Assembly: GCA_033439795.1 (NCBI GenBank)
Contig: JAUTDP010000010.1
Location: forward strand, 1,860,001-1,924,000
Length of the DNA stretch: 64,000 nucleotides
DNA from: Sordaria brevicollis
Lineage: Eukaryota; Ascomycota; Sordariomycetes; Sordariales; Sordariaceae
Reading direction: 5' to 3'
A model generated the notes under the pieces. That model was given only the letters and a program-made list of their open reading frames with translations. It made no database searches and was not told the DNA's origin. Position numbers and translations under genes: made by a program. How positions within the stretch are numbered: the first letter of the stretch is position 1; the number at the start of each line of letters is the position of its first letter. Positions 1-11,171 of the stretch are shown here, piece by piece.

Positions 1-114
1 GGAGCGTATCGGTGATTATCTGCAATATCCTCCAAACTTTCTTTCACGACGAAACAACAAATTCACTGTTCATTTTTATAGTTGTGAACGAGAGCTCGAT
101 ACACAGCAAAAGCC

Positions 115-1526
115 ATGCCGCCTCACAAGACCCCAGACGATGACATCGAAAGTGGCCAAAGCGAAAGTCAGGCTACCACCATCAACGAAGAGACGCCGCT
201 TTTGATAAGCCAAAGTGATGACCATCAGCGAGTAAGACCAGATGATCATAGCATTGAGGAGGAGGCAGTACTCAATGAAGGAAGCAGATATACCCGCAGT
301 TATTTTGCCTGGAGGATATTCTGGGCCATTCTTGCGATCACGGTTACGGTTGTCTTTGTCAAGGCTTGGATCGACGCTGGAGCCGATGTTAACGTGAGTT
401 TCCCATACCTCCATTGTTCATCCACAGCTCAGATATTAGGTTCAGAAAAATGCTGATAAGTATCATATCCAGTTCGACTTCAAAAAAGCTCTTCAACGCG
501 CCTTGGGAGGCGGAATAAGCGGTGCAGCAGCAATGGTCCTCCAAGTCCTCACCCTAATGGTACGTCTCCATCTCACCTTTCCTCCTTCCCTCCTTCACCA
601 CCCACCTACTCACCTCTTCCCACAGCCCCTCCGAACAATAATGAACTACCAATACCGTTTCGGAACCTCCTTCACCACCGCCACCCGCACCCTCTACCGC
701 CAAGGTGGTCTCCGACGTTACTACGCCGGCATGGGCGCCGCGCTTTTCCAAGGACCCGCAGCCCGCTTCGGCGACACGGCCGCCAACGCCGGCATCCACG
801 CCCTATTACAATCCAACTCCTTCCTCAAGCATCTGCCCATCACGGTCCAAGACACCTTTGCCTCTCTCTGCGCCGCTGCCTTCCGCATGATTTTGACTCC
901 GATCGACACGCTAAAAACCACTTTGCAAGCTCAAGGACCGCGCGGGACTGCGATACTCAGACAGAGGATTAAGACCGATGGCGTGGGAAGTCTCTGGTGG
1001 GGAGCGTTTGCCACGGCCGCCGCTACTTTTGTGGGAAATTATCCGTGGTATGCGACGCATGATTATTTGCTGGAGATCATACCGGAGCCGGATAGAAACA
1101 AGGAGTTGGTGGGTTGGTTGCTGAGGTTGGCGGTTGCCGGGTTCGTGGCGAGCGTGGTGAGTGATTCGGTTTCGAACTCGTTGAGGGTTGTGAAGACGTT
1201 TAGGCAGGTTAATGCTAAGAGGGTTTCTTATTGTGAGTCTTACCTTAATCCTGCTCTTTCTGGAAGATGTTTGAGACTGACGGAGGCATGTTGGTGCGTT
1301 CAGCTGAAGCGGCAAGGCTGGTTGTTGTCAATGATGGCATCACGGGCTTGCTTGGTCGCGGGTTGAAGACGCGGATATTGTGCAATGGACTTCAGGGGTT
1401 GATGTTTTCCATTCTGTGGAAGCTGTTTCTGGATATGTGAGTGATGCCTTTTGAGTTTCTGTGTGGTAGAGTCTTTGACTGACAAAAATCCGAACTAGAT
1501 GGAACAAGAAGACTGCTCATCTTTGA
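115..1526 (+). CDS. Mitochondrial carrier (SLC25) family protein, atypical N-terminus
   Basis: Five exons: 115-393, 473-559, 626-1232, 1304-1436, 1499-1526; all junctions are GT-AG and phases agree, giving 377 aa. The carrier part begins near residue 94. The second repeat has the perfect signature PIDTLK, while the first (PLRTIM) and third (SNSLRVVK) are degenerate. A late GLLGRGLKTRI stretch is typical of the third repeat. Residues 1-60 are hydrophilic and acidic with a TPLL element near residue 27, followed by an extra hydrophobic segment (about 63-83) ahead of the six expected helices. The family moves metabolites or cofactors across the inner mitochondrial membrane; the substrate cannot be read here. 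The acceptor at 1301-1303 is preferred because it gives VSYSEAARLV; an in-frame alternative a few codons upstream exists. Confidence 0.88.
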
Positions 1527-3718
1527 GCATCACCAGAGATGTCCGTCTTTACAGCTAGCTAGCTTTGCAAATGGGAATGTTGGTAAGCGCTGATCATATC
1601 AGAGCAAGCTGGCAGCCATCGAACCACCAAATCAATGGTGGCTGTCCGATAGTTTCGATTTCGTGTTTGTTTGTCCTCTCGGTGTCTGAAACAGGCAGCA
1701 ACAGCGAGTTTTCTAGAAGAGTGTACAATCATCATTTTTCTTGAGCCACAAGACAGCTTGTCAGTAATATCTCCGAGTCCGATACTGTATATCTCACCCT
1801 CGTACCCCGCAGAACTCGCGGAGGAAAAGAAGCAATAACGCGGCGCCAAATCCGGGCATGCCGTATACGGATGAGCAATAGTCATTGGATAGAGAAAGCG
1901 GTATTGTATGCTGGTGTGTGTGTGTCTGTAGCTCGGAGAAGTCGGTTAAGGGTATCGCGTAACGGCAAGGGCGGGCGTATGCGGGGAATGGTCTGGACGT
2001 TTGAATTGATTGCGTGGTAGCGTCGATTGGAAATAGAAGATGGATGGGTTGGATTGGCAGGGAGAGCTCGTGGTGGTGATCTAGGATCTAGATCCTTTTT
2101 GCCCTCCAATTTTGAGCAAGCTTCTTTTCTCGGAACCCTTTCGAGCCTTGGAATCATTGTGTATAGAACCCGTCGATGAGGATATCCAAGTCAGTCGCGT
2201 AACCGCAGAAAATAGAGTCCACAAGAGTGGTTTACACAGCCTGGATATATAGCCTGCCGATCCGGCCATAGGATAGACAATCGAGTGGTGGTTGTAACTT
2301 GGGAGACAGTGGCAGTGGGGATCCCGTCAGACGTCCCAGCCACTCCGTTCGGGATCCCGCCTTGGTGTTCACTCTGAGATCGACCCCGACGACCCCAGAT
2401 AAAGCCACAATAAGGTCCGACCATGGCAGTGAAGCTTAAAAGACATGGACAAGAGACCGAGAGACGGTCAGGCCAACGTCAGCCACAGGAGAAATCGGTG
2501 ATAATTTTGGGATACCGTTGTCATGTGAAGCAGTGTCGTGTCGTTCGAAATAAGTTCCCTGAAAATGAAAGAGGGACGACGTTCTGGGATTGGAACCCGA
2601 TCCACTGGCGTTTTGGTGCAGTGGGGCGGCTACGGTCGAGCTGGACAGTGGGGTTGGATGTCTGTTAGAGAGGTTCTTGGGTTGTGGTATCTCTGTGATG
2701 TTTAATGCCTATGGAATACGTCCAACTTGGGATGAAATAGTCCAAAGAGTATGTAAGGAACTGGGGGTATAGTCTCTTTTCAAATATCTTATTAAGTTGT
2801 CATACAATGGTGTTATACATGGCTGCTGCTGTTCATCATCTTGATGCTCTTCAGTCCCCCTCTAACGGATTCACCAGGGGTTTGCTAACCAGCTGCGCAA
2901 CACTGACAGCACAACACGAGGCGAGCACTGCCCGTTGATGGCGTGGATGGAACGTCGAGAGCCCCTGCTAATTTGTTTGGCTTCTGAATGGCTGGACTCA
3001 GGCCCTTCCCTGCCCGACTTTCTCTCTTGGCTTCCACTTCCCAGCCCTCCAGGTCCGTCCAGGTCGCACGCCCGGGCTTGCCCGCGCCCGCCTTCAGTTA
3101 CCGAAAGATTAGGTCTAGGTGACCTTGCAGGTCTTTCGAATGCGAGCTGGACCATGATATCGATTTCTTCTTGTTTTCTTTTCCAACTGAAACTTCAACT
3201 TTGCTTTGGTCGACTTGTCTAGCCGCCAAGGTTGACTTTGTTACCATCATCATTTGCTTAGTGGTATATCTCTTAGTGGTAGCACTATCAAAGTTCGGAT
3301 AGCAGACTGTCAACACTGCTTTACTCTACCTTCACATACGACTCTACCTCTGCATATTCTGCACCGTCCGCCGATATTAAGATAGTATTATTCCCGTCGA
3401 ACAGTTGTACAGACTGGATCACCGCGTATATCACCGCGTATTGCGACCTGTTGGAGACCGACAGCGCCCCCAACCACATCATCAACACTCCCATTGGCGT
3501 GGACGACTTGCTGAGGGCTGTGTGACGATTGCCGACACACCTCTTCCAGGTTCCCAGACCTTGCTTTCCATCAACAGACGACGACTAAAGAGCAATGCAG
3601 ACATATCGGCCTTCATAGCACCCGACGATAATTCGAACCCATTGAGCGTCGGCGCGGCCGTTTCCTCTCCGAAACTTGAACCGATACACACCCTCATACA
3701 TACCAAACACTAGCCATA
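1527..3718. other. Intergenic region
   Basis: No supported gene. It contains the 3' flank of the carrier gene and the upstream region of the gene starting at 3719. Small open frames on both strands show no recognisable protein pattern. The 3200-3718 part is CT-rich and without long frames, as expected of a fungal 5' UTR or promoter. Confidence 0.6.
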
Positions 3719-5763
3719 ATGCCTGTACCACGATTACGGATACCAATCCAATCTTCGAACCCGTCTCTGGAGTCCAATGTCATTGCAATGGCAACCAGGT
3801 TATGGCCGCGCATGGGCCCGAACGGGGAATCAGACTCTCCCCCCGAACAGAAGCCCAGGAAAACCAGCATTGTAGGCTCTCCTTCTCCATACCATGCAGT
3901 GCTCTCTTAACACTTACTCCTTGATCACAGATTGTCGCCCTCGTCGTTGCGGTAATCGTCCTAATATTATCCATCATCCTCACATTACGTGCCATCCGCG
4001 CCAGACATCCCAACCCGAAATACGTACCTACGCCCTTCCTCAAACGATTATGGAAGACTTGGAAGGTTCCACCCGTCAAACATGCCTACGCTCAGGCCGG
4101 CATCGACGAAGAGTATACCAGCCAGGTCAACCGGGCAAATCAGGATAACATGGAGGAAGCACTCAGCTCGGTGAACGGCCAGAATTCCACGAATAGCAGG
4201 ACGGGAGCGGCTGGAGGAACGACAGCTGAGGTGAACCGTAACCAGTCGATCCGCAGTATAATGACCCTCCCGGCCTACCGACCAGCCCCGGCCGAGAACG
4301 AGCGAGTGCTAGGAAGAGAAGGCGAGCGCGACGGTATCGATGTGGTGGTGGAAATGCCGACTGCCGAGGACGAGGAGCACCTGCGCGACGAGGAGATGGA
4401 GGCACTGTACCAGATTCGTGTCGCAAGGCGGCGCGCGAATCAAGAGCGGGAGGAACGGCGACGATTGCGCCAAGAAGCTCGGCAAACGCATAACACTGCA
4501 GCTCTGCGCCAGATTAGGGAGCAAGCGCGAGTTCAGACAACGCGAAATACAGAGGAATTGGAAGTGCTGCGTGAGGAACACAACCGTATTAGGGAGTTGC
4601 GATCGCGTGCGACGAGCAGCGTGCAATATGCCGACTTGGGTGTTGCAAGGGCGGACGGCACGCGCATTCGGGCCAACAGTACGGAGAGCGAAAGAGTCGG
4701 GCTTCTGAGTGATGCGGCGAGTATGGCGGCGTCGCAACAGGGTGGAAGGCCTAGTACTTCAGCCGCCCACCATCGGAGGGGTTCGAGCTCACTTAGTATC
4801 GACACTTCCAGATTGGGCGACCAGTTCCTCGAATCTCCGGCTGTAGCGACACCCTTGACTGGAGCGGGCGGTAGCAGCACCTTCAGCGTCGTTACTCGCA
4901 ACAGCCACGAGCGCGGACGATCGATGTCCAGGTCCAGAGCGAACTCGAGCGCCAATACTCCTCGCGCCGGGTCCAGTCCCGAGATGATCGATGCCGATGA
5001 CGCCGACTTGGGCGCCGTCAACATGCCGCCTCCACCGGGATACGAAGATGTGCGCCTGGACGACTTGACTCCCTTCCGATCCCCGGTGGCCTCCGCCGCT
5101 GTATCTGGTAGGAACAGCCCGACCAGTCTGACGCCACTGCCGTACAACGAGCCACCTCCAGAATACCCCGGTCCCTCACCAGCGCTTGCCCCATTGGCCG
5201 AAGAGACGTCTTCTATGTTGTCGTCGCCTTCGACGCGCACAGATGGAGGCAGGACACTTGCTCACCAGAGGAGCATCTCGGGTGGAGGAAGTGTCGGAAC
5301 CGCGAATCTGCCCATGAGGCTACCAAGTCTGCGTCTAGATTCTGTGCCACTGATCGTTGTCGAACCCGAAGAGGAGAGCAGCAACAGCACGACGGGTCAA
5401 ACCATCAACACCCCGACAACAAGCACTGTACCCACAAATACGAACACGCCGGAAAGGATACCCCATGCAGAGAGTAGCACAGCTCGTAACTCGGTCTCCG
5501 AGAGCATCCGGACGTCAACGGAGAGTGAGTCTGGCGGGGAAACTCCAGTGACGACAAAGGGGAAAGAGCCGGAGCGGACCGTTCAGGTTGATAAAGAAAA
5601 AGGAAGTGGAAGCGGCGTTGCCACTGCGGATGTCAGTCGCGCGGAAAGCACTAAGAGTACGACAGCCGCGAGAGATAAGGAGAGCCAAAGTCCTCCTGTA
5701 GGGCAAGGGGTGAACAGAAATGGAAGCTCGGCGAGGATGATGGCGGAAGATGAGAATCCATGA
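3719..5763 (+). CDS. Single-pass membrane protein with coiled coil and long S/T-rich tail, unknown function
   Basis: Two exons, 3719-3871 and 3931-5763, give 661 aa. The join restores a continuous frame: residues 1-50 hydrophilic, then a strongly hydrophobic segment at about 51-70 (IVALVVAVIVLILSIILTL), then a basic-aromatic stretch (FLKRLWKTWKVPP). Starting at 4150 instead would remove the membrane segment. A highly charged E/R helix (about 205-290, EREERRRLRQEARQ) looks like a coiled coil. The remaining C-terminal region is low complexity, rich in S, T and P, with a PPPPGYEDV element and several PPxY-like sites (NEPPPEYPG), which could bind WW-domain proteins such as Rsp5-type ubiquitin ligases; that is inference. 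I recall this architecture as conserved in filamentous ascomycetes but know no assigned function. Confidence 0.85.
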
Positions 5764-6638
5764 GGTGCAGGAGTCGAGGAGAAGGCTGACAAATGAAGAT
5801 GAAGAATTTTATGGGTGGCACTTTGATGATTGACGAGACGTATACCCTCCCACGACTCGATTCGTACACATATATACCGGAGAAACAATTTTGGGATAAG
5901 AGAAGAGATGGACAGGCAGGGGTAACTGGAGGAGCGTTTGGAAAAGTCAAATATTTCATGAGTGTCGTTATGTCCATGTATATATACTAGTAATGCTGTC
6001 AACGACCAACCGACCGACTGGCATGGAATGGAAACCGGAGTTTTGAGTGTCAAATACGCAAGGGATGATTCTCGACGAAAGGAATGAATGAGACAATGGC
6101 GTTTGATGTTTACCGAATCTGAATCTTGCTGGCTCTGTGAATAGGCGTTGGTGATTCGTTACCGCCCTTTTGAGAAAATGTTCTTCATCCCGAGTCTTCT
6201 ATATCGCAAGAGACTCTTCACTTCCACTTAACCAACATCTCACTTTACGTTTCAGCACATTTGATCAACAGTTCAACGAGCGACTTAGTTGCTATGCTAC
6301 CCAAACTAGAAGGAAAATACATCGTCATCATAATAAATGAAATAAGAAGAGAAACTTCAGCACCAAACGAGTGTAGATGTCGAAGCCAACAAGAAGGGAA
6401 ATCATACACTATACCCATTTTCTTCTTCCCTCTCACAGCTGCTCTTCCCTCGCCACCATCCTCATCATGCTCATCATGCTCATCACCCTGCACTACCACC
6501 ACACAGCTATTACCTCTCATTTTGGTCGTCAACACAAACGCTCCCCTCAGTCGTCCCAAAACATCTCACCTTCCAACCCCCCTCCATACCCTTTTCGTTT
6601 TCGTTTTCGTCGAGTCCAAGTCCGAGACCAAGTCGAAG
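5764..6638. other. Intergenic region (convergent 3' ends)
   Basis: Lies between the stop codons of two convergent genes. TG- and TATA-rich 3' flank followed by a CT-rich stretch; no supported gene. Short frames here have no recognisable pattern. Confidence 0.6.
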
Positions 6639-8141
6639 TCAATTAACACAACTCCAAACAGCCGTGAGCTTTCCGTCCCGAACAACTTGCTCCCTAACCC
6701 ACTTCTGCTGAGTCTGACCGGTCTTGGTCTGACTGGAGATGAAATCTAGCATTTGTTGGGGGGAGAAGACGATGTGTTCCTGCAGGTGTTGGCTAGACTG
6801 GCCGTTGAAAAGTTCTTCCTGGCCACCACCATTCTTGGTCCACTGCTGACCTTGCTCGTTTTGCCCATCGATCTGCTCTTGTGTCTTACCACCCTGGATA
6901 GTCCACTCTTCATTGATAGGCTTGCTCATGACGGGGCCGGCAGACAATTGGCCTTGATGGTTCTGCCCACCATCAATTTGCTGGTGCTGCTTGTTCTGAC
7001 CGTCAGTGAACTGTTGCTCGGCGATGTGGTCACGGGCTTGGATGTTGTTGGTTTGGCCTTTGTTGAATTGCTCCTGCGTCTGTTGACCCTTGTTGAACTG
7101 CTCCTGGGCTTGTTGGCCGATGTTGTTCAGCTGCTGGGTTTGCTGTCCCTTGTTGAATTGCTCCTGCTGGTGGTTGTTGATGGGAATCAGGATACCGTCT
7201 TGAGAGATCCTGTAGAGCTGGTTCTGACCGTTGTTGAGCTGCTGGATACCTTGACCTTGACCGCCCTTGTTGAAGTCCTGAATGATACCGTTGGCGTTGC
7301 TACCGCTGGAGTAGAGACCTTCGATCTGCCGAGTGCCCTTGTTGAATTGCTCCTGCTGGTGGTTCTGGCCTTGGCCGGTAATGAATTGCTCAGACCGCTC
7401 CTGGTTCTGGCCCTGGAAGAGCTGATTACCCCACTGGTGGGTGTTGTCGCGCTCCTGGATGCGGCCGTTGTTCTGGCCTATGCCGTTGTAGAGCTCCTGG
7501 TTGATGCCCTGGCCCTTGTTGAAGAGCTCGTCCTGCTGCGTCTTTCCGGTGTTGATGTTGATGGAGCCGTGGGAGTTGGACTGGCCGTTGTAGAGCTGCT
7601 GGCCGATGTGCTGGTTGCGCTTCTGGTTCTGGCCGAAGTTGTTGAAGTTGGCCTTTTGGCCGTGGGGCTGTATTGTGTTAGATGTGTCAGCATATGTTGT
7701 CAAGAACCGAGTGTCTCTGAGTAGAGAGGTCTGGAAACTCACCATCACATCCCTCTTCTTCTGACCCGAACCAGTCCACTCTTCATAAGTCTTTCCATTG
7801 TTGATGATATCAAGCTGCTGCTCACCATGGCCAGTAACAATATTGTTATGTTCGATGGACCCAGACTGGGCAAGGTCACCGACGAAGTTGTTCTTGCCGC
7901 ACTCGGGACACTCGATCTCCTTGTTGATTTGCTGGTCGACAAGCTCAATCTGGCCATGGAGACCACCGCCGCGGTTCTGCTGCTTCTGGCCCTTGGTAAT
8001 AATGTCCAACTTGCTCTGCGCGGGACCGACCTCGCGGCAGGCGCGAGGTTGGTGCTCCTCGTTCATGAGACATTCTGGAAGGGATGGCAATGCCGAGGTG
8101 GTGGCCGCCAGGGTTAAGGCAACGAGGGAGTGAAGATGCAT
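6639..8141 (-). CDS. Secreted Q/N/G-rich tandem-repeat protein, candidate functional amyloid or wall protein
   Basis: Exons 8141-7743 and 7667-6639 give 475 aa. Residues 1-18 are a classic signal peptide (MHLHSLVALTLAATTSA). The mature protein consists of about 20 degenerate units of 10-12 residues following Q-x-x-[hydrophobic]-[N/D]-x-G-Q-x-x, e.g. QEQFNKGQQT, QQLNNIGQQA, QELFNGQ, QQIDGGQN. Several units are near identical at DNA level (7060-7180, 7330-7370), suggesting recent expansion. A few Cys (CLMNEEHQPRAC, CPEC, CVN) could form disulfides at the ends. The C-terminal ~45 residues are non-repetitive. I do not recognise a named family; alternation of one hydrophobic residue, Gly and amide side chains resembles amyloid or beta-solenoid repeats such as curli, which is inference. 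The 75-nt intron is in frame and stop-free, so it could be retained. Confidence 0.88.
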   Translation of the reverse strand: MHLHSLVALTLAATTSALPSLPECLMNEEHQPRACREVGPAQSKLDIITKGQKQQNRGGGLHGQIELVDQQINKEIECPECGKNNFVGDLAQSGSIEHNNIVTGHGEQQLDIINNGKTYEEWTGSGQKKRDVMVSFQTSLLRDTRFLTTYADTSNTIQPHGQKANFNNFGQNQKRNQHIGQQLYNGQSNSHGSININTGKTQQDELFNKGQGINQELYNGIGQNNGRIQERDNTHQWGNQLFQGQNQERSEQFITGQGQNHQQEQFNKGTRQIEGLYSSGSNANGIIQDFNKGGQGQGIQQLNNGQNQLYRISQDGILIPINNHQQEQFNKGQQTQQLNNIGQQAQEQFNKGQQTQEQFNKGQTNNIQARDHIAEQQFTDGQNKQHQQIDGGQNHQGQLSAGPVMSKPINEEWTIQGGKTQEQIDGQNEQGQQWTKNGGGQEELFNGQSSQHLQEHIVFSPQQMLDFISSQTKTGQTQQKWVREQVVRDGKLTAVWSCVN

Positions 8142-9487
8142 GTTGCTGTTGGTGGTGGCGGGTTAGCCAATGAACTCGATCGGAATCCTTTTTACAAGTG
8201 TGTTGGAAAGGATTGGAAGGAGTGGTGAGGATGTTGAGGGGTGAGGTTGAGATTCTTCCGAGACTGCTGAGAGGAGTCTGTTAACGTTTATATGCTTTGA
8301 TGGTCGCCCATAATCTGATGGTCATAACATCATGAACACCGAGATGATGGAAGTTGTCATGTTCGCTTCTAGAAGGAGCACAGATTGTGACAGATGCGTG
8401 CTCGAGATCGCAAAGTGGCGAGTTGGTGATGTTTCAAACCAGTAGGGAAACTTCCTACTCGAACACAGCAACAGTAGCAATCTAGAGTAACCTTCAAGGC
8501 CGGTATAGTTCCACATCTATGACTTGAAGGTAGTGCAACCGCTCTGATCTCATGAACGTTCATGGCTTGTGAAATCTGGGGGTAGTGACCAGAGGGACTT
8601 GCCAACATACCTGGTGGAAGGTCTCGTGAAAAAGGCCTCCATACATCGATGAGTGACCCTGAACACAAAGGACCCAGCATCTCGACTATACTTCTCACAA
8701 GCCTGACCCGACGGCGTGGTCAAAGGGGGTTCGCTCATGGCCCTGGCGTTTCGTCGTCTCAGTGTCAATAATCCTGCCTCGTTCGGAAATATGCTAAAAC
8801 TGACATATCACAGTCCTCGCGACACTGAAAGATGGGGTATCCAATGCGATGGTGTGTTAGGTAGTGCCAACCCCATGTCGATTCGAATGACTTTCCGTGA
8901 TAAAGCTTCTGTTTCCTCTGGTAGGACTGTGCTCGCTCACGCTCGAGGACATGTACCTCGTTAAACCTGAGGCGCGACTGTGATATTGATAAAAGCAAAG
9001 AAAGTTAGTGGACTTGCTTCTCTGCACATGTTTCCTCGACTCGCAGTCACACGATCGCGTGCTCTTTGAACATCGCGAGTCGAACACGTGGAGGCGAACA
9101 AACAAGACTTCTTGCCCAAAATGGTTATGTTTGCCAGTTGTGGATGTTGAGAAAGATTTTCGATGATTGTCATGAACTTTTTCGTTTGAGAGACATTCTA
9201 CAGCACACCTCTAGAGCCACCCTCAGACAGATTATGTAGATGTATAAAGCCTTCTTTTTCTTAAGTGACCCACGCCTATTCCAATGCTCCACATGCGAAG
9301 GAAGAAATACCATGACCGGAGTAGAGTAGTCCGGTAAGTCCCTGTAAGTTACGCCAACATAGACAGAGAATGGAAAAGGGAATAACAAAAACCGCAAAAG
9401 ACATGGTAAAAGTACAAGAAAATGGTCACAAGGTGTTGATACATGTCGTGGGAATAGCTGAGGGGGCGGATATTTCATCTTGGTCGA
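8142..9487. other. Intergenic region upstream of repeat-protein gene
   Basis: Promoter of the secreted repeat-protein gene (minus strand) and the 3' flank of TIM50. No convincing gene; small frames on both strands lack recognisable patterns. Confidence 0.6.
8287..8292 (-). promoter_or_regulatory. TATA-like box of the secreted repeat-protein gene
   Basis: Reads TATAAA on the minus strand, about 146 nt before the ATG at 8141. The position is plausible for a strongly expressed fungal secreted protein; assignment is by position and motif only. Confidence 0.45.
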
Positions 9488-11171
9488 TTAAGCCTTCTTC
9501 TCCGACTCGCCGGACTGCTGCTCGCTGGGGGCACCACCGAACCAGCCAAAGACGGAGCTCTGCATGTTCTTCATCATCTCCTTCTGGGCCTTCTCCTGGG
9601 CCTCCTGCTCCATCTTGAGCCACATCTCGCCGTTCTTCTTGATCTCCTCCTCCATGGCCAGGTAGTTGCGGAGACCACGCTCGCGCTGGATATCCTGGAT
9701 CATCTTGCCCTTGGCGAAAGCCTCAGCAGGATCCTCCTCACCCTCCATGGCCATGGGGTTCAGCTTGCTGGGCTTGATACCGAAGCGGGCACCAAGCGAG
9801 CCGAGGCCAGCCTTCTTGGCCTTGGCCGCAACGAGCTTGTTGTGCTCGGCACGGGCAATAGCCTCTCTGCGGGCGAACTCGGTAGGAATGTGCTGGCCCT
9901 CGAAGGACTTGAGGACCTTGCGGACATCACCGTAGTTCATGGCGTAGATGAACTCGAGGAAGGGAACGAGAGACACGAGCTCGTTGTCCTTGGGGTCACC
10001 CTTCCACTTGGGGAGAATGATGGCGTTCTCGGGCTGGGCGCGCACGTGTTGAGGGTTGGTGTCAATGATGATGACCTTGGACAAGTCTCTGTTCAGATAA
10101 GAAAGGTCCTGTACGACAATGGTTGGTTAGCTATTACTGTGACGGTGCAATCTTTGACAGTTTCTGGACAGGTCCTACCTTGACGATCTCGCCATCCTTG
10201 TACTTGGTGGCCTCCCTGAAGAGGGGCCACATGATGAAGCGGTACGGGTCCATCTTGCGAACGATAGGCTCAGCGTTGGCAAAGGGGACGCTGGTGAAGA
10301 GAACGATCTCGTAGTACTGGCTGAGGTAGCGCAAGAAGTAGTCGACACCAGGACGCTTGGCAAGACGCCAACCTTGGTCGCGCGTCCACTCGCTATGCAC
10401 CAGCATATCTTCCAGACTGATACAGAGGGTGTACGGGCGCTCGAAGGACGGGTCCGGATCGGGAAGCAGCTTCTCGAAGGCGGGTTCCTGGTAGTAGCTG
10501 ACAGTGCCAGTCATCCTGGCCTTGGCTCTCTGCCACCACAAGCCGAGACCCCAGCCGTTGGGAATATCATGATGGCTCTCAATCTCGTCCTCATCCCATT
10601 CCCTTCCCAAGTATACGGTTCCACCGACCAAAGCCAGACCGGAGGCAATAAAAGCCCAGTTGGCCATCTTTTGACGGCGCTTCTCGGTGGAAGAGACGTA
10701 GGCGGAATCAGGGAGCTGGCCCTTCTTACGACCACCACCGCTGCCTCCCGCCGCGGCCTCGGCCTCAGCACCCTCGGCGCCCTCAGCCTGTGTCTCTGCC
10801 GCCTCCTCACCGGCGACCGGCTTCTTGCCGGCCTCCTTCTGGGCCATCTCATACTCGAGAGTGGTAGGAATGCCACCTCTTAGATCGGGAAGCTTGGACA
10901 GATCGATCTCGGGTTCTGGTTCGGACTCGGCGGGGGTCTGTTGTTGTTGTTGCTGCTGCTGTTCCTGGGGCTTCTCGGCGGGAATCTCGGATGAGGTGGG
11001 CTTTTGTGTGGGAATGTCCTCGGGCTTGGTGAACTTGGGAGGCTTGTTGTCGTTGGCCATGGAGCGGGCCCAGACGGCGGGAAGAGTGCGCTGCGACAGG
11101 AGAGGCGACGCGGCGTGAGCTGCAACACGCACGCCCGCAATGGAGCGCACGGCAGCTCTTGACAGCATCAT
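9488..11171 (-). CDS. TIM50: Mitochondrial inner membrane translocase subunit Tim50
   Basis: Exons 11171-10179 and 10108-9488, 537 aa. Tim50 is the TIM23-complex receptor that takes presequence proteins from the TOM complex in the intermembrane space. Visible: Arg-rich, acid-free presequence (MMLSRAAVRSIAGVRVAA), Q8 tract at 71-78, an E/A/G-rich linker, one membrane segment (about 172-189), then the FCP1/NLI-like domain beginning near 245 (ISLEDMLVHSEWT...GWRLAKRPG), where the catalytic DxDx[TV] of active phosphatases is replaced, as in other Tim50 proteins. The domain continues across the intron (KVIIIDTNP, QPENAI) and ends in a charged coiled-coil region. The frame is open upstream to 11306, but the start at 11171 gives a clean presequence, so I chose it; 11168 is equally possible. 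Confidence 0.96.

Noticed and set aside
4533..5240. Minus-strand open frame of 235 codons opposite the S/T-rich membrane protein
   Set aside because: Low-complexity shadow without family pattern; the plus strand has the intron, membrane segment and coiled coil.
6753..7724. Plus-strand open frame of 323 codons, Leu/Val-rich, opposite the repeat-protein gene
   Set aside because: It is the antisense shadow of Q/N/G-rich repeats (CAG/CAA/AAC read as CTG/TTG/GTT); the minus strand has a signal peptide, intron and regular repeats.
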